A stretch of DNA of 19,714 nt from an uncultured Lachnospiraceae bacterium. GTDB taxonomy: Bacteria > Bacillota > Clostridia > Lachnospirales > Lachnospiraceae. The DNA lies in the NCBI GenBank assembly GCA_937916415.1, contig CALGGH010000177.1:1-19714 (forward strand), written 5' to 3'. The notes below the pieces were generated by a model, which had not been told where the DNA came from, did not search any database, and saw only the letters and a program-made list of their open reading frames with translations. The position numbers were made by a program, and so were the translations under genes. Positions 15,665-19,714 of this stretch are shown one piece after another; positions within the stretch are counted from its first letter, which is position 1; each line of letters opens with the position of its first letter.

Positions 15665-16618
15665 ATGCTGAAGGAATTAGGATTTTATAAGGGTGTCAAC
15701 TTAGGCGGATGGCTCTCTCAATGCGATTACAGCGACGAGAGACTGGATCATTTCATCGAGGCAAGAGATTTTGAAAAGATCGATTCCTGGGGACTGGATC
15801 ATGTCAGGATCCCCGTTGATTACAATGTGTTTGAGAACGAGGACGGCAGCTATAAGCCCGAGGGTTTCCAGAGACTAATACATGCGATCACTCTTGCCCA
15901 AAAGCATGACCTGAATACTATCATCGATCTGCACAAGACAGCAGGCTACTCATTCGATTCCGGTGAGGGCGAGGGCGGCTTCTTCGAGGATGAAGAGCTG
16001 CAGGAAAGATTCTACCGCTTGTGGGAGGAGTTTGCCCGCAGATTCGGAGGATACGGCAATCATATAGCTTTTGAGCTTCTTAACGAGGTTACCGATAAGG
16101 CCTATATCAAAACCTGGAATAAAATCGTAAAGACATGTATCAAACGCATAAGGGCAATCACGAAGGATACCATCATCCTGGTGGGAAGCTGGGGCAACAA
16201 CAGTGTAAGCGCCGTTAAGGATCTGAATAAGCCCTTTGATGACAGAGTGATATATAATTTCCACTGCTATGATCCATTTCCGTTTACACATCAGGGAGCT
16301 TACTGGGTAGACTGTCTGGATCGTGACGCAAGGGTTTCTTTTGCCGAGTCCGGGACAAGCGTGGAATACTTTGAGGAGCTTTTCGCCTCTGCGATCAAAG
16401 CTGCCGCCGACAATAATAATACAGAGCTTTACTGCGGAGAATACGGAGTGATCGATAATGCGTCTCCCGAGGATGCTCTGAAATGGTATCAGACCATTCA
16501 CAAGGTATTTGAGAAGTACGGCATCGCTCATGCCGCATGGAGCTACAAGGAGATGGACTTCGGACTTTCCGATCCCCGGATGGACAACGTGAGGGCAGAA
16601 CTGATCAAGGTGCTGTGA
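15665..16618 (+). CDS. Cytoplasmic glycoside hydrolase family 5 enzyme
   Basis: This 317-residue protein has the GH5 (clan GH-A) pattern. An N-terminal GVNLGGWL strand, DHVRIPVDYN, and TIIDLHKTAGYSF are typical of the barrel's first strands. The acid/base glutamate is Glu141 (ELLNEV), and the nucleophile is Glu259 (CGEYGV). The HCYDP stretch carries the conserved active-site His, and AAWSYKEMDF the late Trp. It lacks a signal peptide and binding module, and its length is that of the catalytic domain alone, so it should act on short beta-linked oligosaccharides in the cytoplasm rather than on polymers outside. The GVNLGGW start is also common in exo-beta-1,3-glucanase-like members, but the linkage is not determined. 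ATG 15665 follows GGAGG. A likely operon partner is the upstream barrel protein. Confidence 0.85.
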   Translation: MLKELGFYKGVNLGGWLSQCDYSDERLDHFIEARDFEKIDSWGLDHVRIPVDYNVFENEDGSYKPEGFQRLIHAITLAQKHDLNTIIDLHKTAGYSFDSGEGEGGFFEDEELQERFYRLWEEFARRFGGYGNHIAFELLNEVTDKAYIKTWNKIVKTCIKRIRAITKDTIILVGSWGNNSVSAVKDLNKPFDDRVIYNFHCYDPFPFTHQGAYWVDCLDRDARVSFAESGTSVEYFEELFASAIKAAADNNNTELYCGEYGVIDNASPEDALKWYQTIHKVFEKYGIAHAAWSYKEMDFGLSDPRMDNVRAELIKVL

Positions 16619-16924
16619 TCCTCTTTTTTAAGGGCGTATCCGACAAAATTCCGAAATCGGAGTGAGCCTACGTTATAATCTTGCAATAATCTCATAAAAG
16701 ACCCTATTAAGATAAGATTTTGTTGATAGTCGTTGATATGAGGGTCTGAATGAATTATATTTATGGTTGGTACTTTATTTATGAGACAGATCGTATCCAA
16801 ACGTATCCAAACAGTCAAATCGATAGCGGATTCCTTGACATAGCGGAGGCACTCAGAAATTCTTATGAGTAGAAAACCCTTAAAAATCAATAGAGGGGTT
16901 GACACTATAGGAAGGAGAATCTTA
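16619..16924. other. Gap with weak promoter, small ORF and short repeats
   Basis: This gap of about 300 bp begins with a T-run (16624-16629) behind a weak 5-bp stem over the GH5 stop, possibly a poor terminator. A promoter candidate is TTGCAA (16681-16686), 18 nt, TATTAA (16705-16710). AGACCCT (16699-16705) and AGGGTCT (16741-16747) form an inverted pair. A tandem CGTATCCAAA (16792-16811) and a repeated ATAGCGGA are also present. It is more AT-rich than its left neighbours and reads as decayed accessory sequence. Confidence 0.4.
16750..16872 (+). CDS. Possible 40-codon small ORF
   Basis: ATG 16750 to TAG 16870 encodes 40 residues (start MNYIYGWYFIYETDR, end GFLDIAEALRNSYE), with a GAGGG about 6 nt upstream. 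The composition looks protein-like, but a 10-bp tandem duplication inside it shifts the frame. Removing one copy would give another plausible but shorter reading. It may be a remnant rather than a working gene. Confidence 0.25.
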   Translation: MNYIYGWYFIYETDRIQTYPNSQIDSGFLDIAEALRNSYE

Positions 16925-18523
16925 ATGAGTACATATGTAAACCCCGGAAATATCAGTTTTCGCGGGGATTCCGGAAGTGATATATATGTTGATAAAACCG
17001 GCTTGCTTAAGGTTTTAAACAGAGAGATAGGAAAGAGTAACCGTTTTTTTGCTGTCAGCAGGGCAAGAAGGTTTGGCAAGTCACAGGTCTGCGGTATGAT
17101 AGACGCATATTATAGCAGAGGCTGTGATTCGAGGGAACTGTTTTCTGACTTTGAAATCTCAAAATCACCTGATTTTGAAACCCATCTGAATAAGTATAAT
17201 GTTTTGCATTTTGATGCGGCAAGTTTTCTGAATGCCGCAAAATCTCCGAGAGAAGTTATTACCCTTATGGATGAGACACTGCTGGCTGCCATGAAGAAAG
17301 AATTTCCTTTTATAAGTGGGGAGAAACCGATTAATACTCCTGCGGCGATCAACCTGGTTTACGAACGAGAACAGATTCAGTTTGTAATAGTTATAGATGA
17401 GTGGGAATGCATAATCCGTGATGCAAAAGATGATGACGCTCTTATACGGGATTATCTTAAATATTTGCGTGGTTTTTTCAAATCAGAGGAATCGAAACAG
17501 TTTCTTGCACTCGGATATATTACCGGTATTCTTCCTATCAAGAAGGTTAATGGTGAGTCTGCCATGAATAACTTTACAGAATATACCATGATATCACCTA
17601 AAAGCCTCGCTCCATATTTTGGTTTCACGGAGGAAGAGCTTATTCCGCTGTTAGATGAATATGATGTTTCTCCTGACGAGATTAGAAAGTGGTACGACGG
17701 ATACATTACAGAAACTCCCGGTAAAGGCTGGAATCCGGATTACGTACATATGTACAACCCTAATTCCATAGTTGATGCATTGAAATACAGGACAATAGAG
17801 TCCTATTGGAAGAATACGGGAGCATTTACAAGTCTTAACGACTATATTGCCATCAATATGGATGGATTAAAGGATACCGTTCTCAGGCTTCTTGCGGGTG
17901 AGACCTGTCATGTAGATACATCCGGTTTCCAGAACGATCTTACAAGCTTTAAGGGTAAAGATGATGTGTTTACCGCCCTGATACATATGGGGTATCTCGG
18001 TTATGACCCCAGAACAGAAGAAGCCTTTATTCCAAATGAGGAGGTTCGCGAGGTATTCAGCTCTGCCATTAAATCCGGAGACTGGACAGAAATCGCCGAA
18101 GCCCTGCGCGACTCGGATGATCTGCTCAAAGCTACATGGGCAAAAGACGAGAACAAGGTGGCAATGACTATAGAAAAGTCACACCAGGACTACACATCTA
18201 TTTTGGAATATCATGATGAAAACTCACTGGCACTGGCCATAATGATGTCATTCTATACTGCCAGAAAGTACTATATGATCATTAGAGAATTTCCATCCGG
18301 AAAAGGATTCGCGGACATTGCCTTTATTCCGAGAAAAGGATCCGACAAGCCTGCCATGATCGTAGAACTCAAGTGGAATAAGGATGCGGATACAGCCATT
18401 GATCAGATCAATGACAGAAGATATGCGGGTAAACTAAAAGACTACGGGAGTGATATTTTGCTGGTCGGAATCAACTATGACAAAACAAATAAAAAGTACA
18501 GCTGCAGGATTGAGAAGTCATGA
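16925..18523 (+). CDS. AAA-ATPase-like protein with C-terminal PD-(D/E)XK nuclease domain
   Basis: This 532-residue protein matches the AAA-ATPase-like plus PDDEXK-type family common in gut anaerobes. The ATPase part (~10-270) has Walker A RRFGKSQ (Lys52) and Walker B FVIVIDEWE (Asp158, Glu159), followed by the family runs TGILPIKK and MNNFTEYTMISP. The middle has YFGFTEEEL and RKWYDGYI, both typical. The C-terminal nuclease-like core is intact: Asp464 (GFADIAFIP), Glu481-x-Lys483 (VELKW) and a following Gln/Arg-rich helix. The usual family Walker B continues as DEYD; here it is DEWEC, a variant. The biological role of these proteins is not established; they are frequent in accessory DNA. I chose ATG 16925, with GGAAGGAGA upstream, over the in-frame ATG at 16865. 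Confidence 0.85.
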   Translation: MSTYVNPGNISFRGDSGSDIYVDKTGLLKVLNREIGKSNRFFAVSRARRFGKSQVCGMIDAYYSRGCDSRELFSDFEISKSPDFETHLNKYNVLHFDAASFLNAAKSPREVITLMDETLLAAMKKEFPFISGEKPINTPAAINLVYEREQIQFVIVIDEWECIIRDAKDDDALIRDYLKYLRGFFKSEESKQFLALGYITGILPIKKVNGESAMNNFTEYTMISPKSLAPYFGFTEEELIPLLDEYDVSPDEIRKWYDGYITETPGKGWNPDYVHMYNPNSIVDALKYRTIESYWKNTGAFTSLNDYIAINMDGLKDTVLRLLAGETCHVDTSGFQNDLTSFKGKDDVFTALIHMGYLGYDPRTEEAFIPNEEVREVFSSAIKSGDWTEIAEALRDSDDLLKATWAKDENKVAMTIEKSHQDYTSILEYHDENSLALAIMMSFYTARKYYMIIREFPSGKGFADIAFIPRKGSDKPAMIVELKWNKDADTAIDQINDRRYAGKLKDYGSDILLVGINYDKTNKKYSCRIEKS

Positions 18524-18576
18524 CAAAAACAGAAATCTTGGTTTCAATTTGTAAAATATCCCCTTTCATAGAGTAA

Positions 18577-18735
18577 CTAACTCGGCTTCTTATCAGCTAT
18601 TCTTTCATGCTGTCTGACGTTATCAAGGTATTGACCGTGTAGGAATTCTCTAAGTTCGTTTTTCCGTATTATGACGTTTCGTGATGTCCCATTATGTACT
18701 GTTATACAGCGTCTGATTTGCAAGTCATTAGCAGG
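18577..18735 (-). pseudogene. Possible degraded coding fragment
   Basis: Read on the minus strand, an open stretch ends at TAG (18577-18579) and contains TVHNGTSRNVIIRKNELREF followed by a charged helix-like end. This looks protein-like rather than random, but it begins after a stop with only a TTG (18721-18723) as a possible start and no ribosome site. It may be the C-terminal remnant of a small DNA-binding protein. Identity is not established. Confidence 0.2.
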
Positions 18736-18805
18736 TTAGCACATTTTGCGGTTTTTGAAAGATATCTTTCAACTATTTTTGATAGGCTTTGACTACTGTT
18801 CTGGA

Positions 18806-18835
18806 TTGACAAAAGAGCAATTCTTATCATACAAT
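18806..18835 (+). promoter_or_regulatory. Near-consensus sigma-A promoter of the antitoxin gene
   Basis: TTGACA (18806-18811) is a perfect -35; after 18 nt comes TACAAT (18830-18835), one mismatch from consensus. The start of transcription should be near 18842, about 38 nt before the antitoxin ATG. Transcription could continue into the phosphoketolase gene. Confidence 0.7.
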
Positions 18836-18879
18836 AAATAATAGTACTAAAAACCGTACGGATTTGGAAGTGTCCTGTT

Positions 18880-19140
18880 ATGACAATAGCGAAACAAATG
18901 GATATACGAGCAAATATAAAAAAATATTTCGATATGGCTTTTGATGGTGAGCCTATTATAGTTCCGCGAAAGGAAAACCGCAATGTGGTCATCATGTCCG
19001 AATCTGAATATAAGGAACTGGACAAGTTAAGAAGAAATGCAGAATACCTCAAAATGCTTGACGAGAGCGACAGGCAGATGAGGGAAGGCAAAGTAATAGT
19101 TAAAACCACGGCTGAATTAGAGGCGATGGCTGAAGAATGA
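18880..19140 (+). CDS. Phd/YefM-family antitoxin without a visible toxin
   Basis: This 86-residue protein has the Phd/YefM layout. An N-terminal DNA-binding fold (MTIAKQMDIRANIKKYFDMA, then EPIIVPRKENRNVVIMSESEY) is followed by a charged, helical C-terminus of the kind that wraps a toxin. These antitoxins normally repress their own operon and neutralise an RNase-type toxin such as YoeB, RelE or Doc encoded directly downstream. Here only 33 nt separate its stop from the phosphoketolase ATG and no toxin ORF is present on either strand nearby. It is either an orphan, a solitary regulator, or a remnant of a pair. The promoter at 18806-18835 and GGAAG 9 nt before the ATG suggest it is expressed. 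Confidence 0.8.
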   Translation: MTIAKQMDIRANIKKYFDMAFDGEPIIVPRKENRNVVIMSESEYKELDKLRRNAEYLKMLDESDRQMREGKVIVKTTAELEAMAEE

Positions 19141-19173
19141 GCAGCTTTTAATTCATTCACAGGAGGGAAACAC

Positions 19174-19714
19174 ATGAGCAATAACGACGTTAACGTAAGC
19201 ATCCCTGAGAAGGGACCCATCACCGATGAGCTGCTGGCCCGCATGGACCGGTACTTCAGGGCGGTAAACTACCTGTCGGCCTGCCAGCTGTATCTGCTGG
19301 ACAATCCGCTGCTTAAGGAGCCGCTGACCATTGACATGGTCAAAAAGAAGATCGTTGGACACTGGGGAACCGTTCCGGGGCAAAATTTCGTGTTCACGCA
19401 CTTAAACCGCGTGATCAAGCGCTACGATCTGGATCTCATGCTCTTGTCAGGTCCCGGACACGGCGGAAACTTCTACATAGCCAATGACTACATAGACGGT
19501 TCCTATTCTGAGGTTTATCCCAACATTTCCGAGGACGAGGACGGCATGCGCAAGCTTTTTAAGCAGTTCTCCTTCCCGGGAGGCGTTCCTTCGCACTGTG
19601 CGCCCGAGACTCCCGGGTCGATCAATGAGGGTGGCGAGCTCGGTTACGGCATAGCACATGCCTTTGGCGCCGTGTTCGACAATCCTGACCTGATAGCCTG
19701 CGTGACCGTCGGAG
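19174..19714 (+). CDS. xfp: Phosphoketolase, N-terminal part (cut by window end)
   Basis: The first 180 codons of a xylulose-5-phosphate/fructose-6-phosphate phosphoketolase, a thiamine-diphosphate enzyme that cleaves these sugar phosphates with phosphate to give acetyl phosphate and a shorter sugar phosphate. The N-terminal TPP-binding domain shows GHWGTVPGQNFVFTHLNR, GPGHGGNFYIANDY and FPGGVPSHCAPETPGSINE, which are diagnostic of the family. The full protein is usually near 800 residues, so most lies beyond the window. AGGAGG (19161-19166) gives strong ribosome binding before ATG 19174. It links pentose or hexose phosphate breakdown to acetate formation. It is 33 nt downstream of the antitoxin gene and could share its transcript. 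Confidence 0.95.
   Translation, partial: MSNNDVNVSIPEKGPITDELLARMDRYFRAVNYLSACQLYLLDNPLLKEPLTIDMVKKKIVGHWGTVPGQNFVFTHLNRVIKRYDLDLMLLSGPGHGGNFYIANDYIDGSYSEVYPNISEDEDGMRKLFKQFSFPGGVPSHCAPETPGSINEGGELGYGIAHAFGAVFDNPDLIACVTVG

Larger units (their letters stand above)
18524..18879. other. Non-coding gap with antitoxin promoter and a possible gene remnant
   Basis: This 356-bp AT-rich stretch contains no convincing intact gene. The right part holds the antitoxin promoter. On the minus strand, about 52 codons (18577-18735) read like part of a protein but lack a proper start. No terminator hairpin with a T-tract was found after the ATPase-like gene. The low coding content on both sides of that gene suggests an accessory insertion that has partly decayed. 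Confidence 0.4.

Noticed and set aside
16603..16629. Terminator over the end of the GH5 gene
   Set aside because: The stem is only 5 bp (GATCA/TGATC) and separated from the T-run by several bases; kept only as a remark in the gap entry.
16865..16924. Upstream ATG for the AAA-ATPase-like protein
   Set aside because: GGAAGGAGA sits directly before ATG 16925, and the family normally begins close to the conserved YVDKTGLL stretch.

Overview
The window reads as chromosomal DNA from a Gram-positive clostridial anaerobe, most likely a gut or rumen member of the Lachnospiraceae (Butyrivibrio-like). This is inference from content, not from a marker gene: large hybrid histidine kinases with the MSHxIRTPMNAIIG phospho-acceptor signature, a class B-like sortase, an AAA-ATPase-like/PD-(D/E)XK protein, cytoplasmic glycoside hydrolases and a phosphoketolase. 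All confident genes lie on the + strand.

Region 1 (1-9650) is a signalling and envelope cluster. An amino-acid-permease-like transporter fused to a histidine kinase and receiver domain (264-3335) is followed by a sortase-like lipoprotein (3368-4390), a second hybrid kinase with an extracytoplasmic Cache-type sensor and two receivers (4441-7530), a CgeB-like glycosyltransferase (7581-8816) and a two-helix membrane protein (8832-9230). A hairpin-plus-T-tract terminator follows. Then come three tiny hydrophobic genes of 48, 25 and 25 codons, each with a strong Shine-Dalgarno sequence, closed by a second hairpin. No DNA-binding response regulator is present, so the phosphorelay output lies elsewhere or acts through protein contacts.

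Region 2 (9650-12420) holds an MFS transporter with a good sigma-A-type promoter. Its leader carries a 16-bp element also found upstream of the permease-kinase. After it comes a membrane sCache-GGDEF diguanylate cyclase with an intact I-site, preceded by a REP-like repeat cluster. Region 3 (12420-13710) has a 156-bp palindromic MITE-like element, a GreA-type elongation factor and a Nudix hydrolase.

Region 4 (13710-16620) is a probable two-gene carbohydrate unit: a GH42-like barrel protein of unknown specificity and a GH5 enzyme. Both lack signal peptides, and a perfect palindrome separates them. Region 5 (16620-19714) looks accessory: an AAA-ATPase-like/PD-(D/E)XK protein between two poorly coding gaps, an unpaired Phd/YefM antitoxin with a near-consensus promoter, and the start of a phosphoketolase cut by the window end.

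The best candidates for something undescribed are the set of transporter-kinase fusion, sortase lipoprotein and second kinase, and the three micro-membrane-protein genes framed by hairpins next to the MFS transporter.
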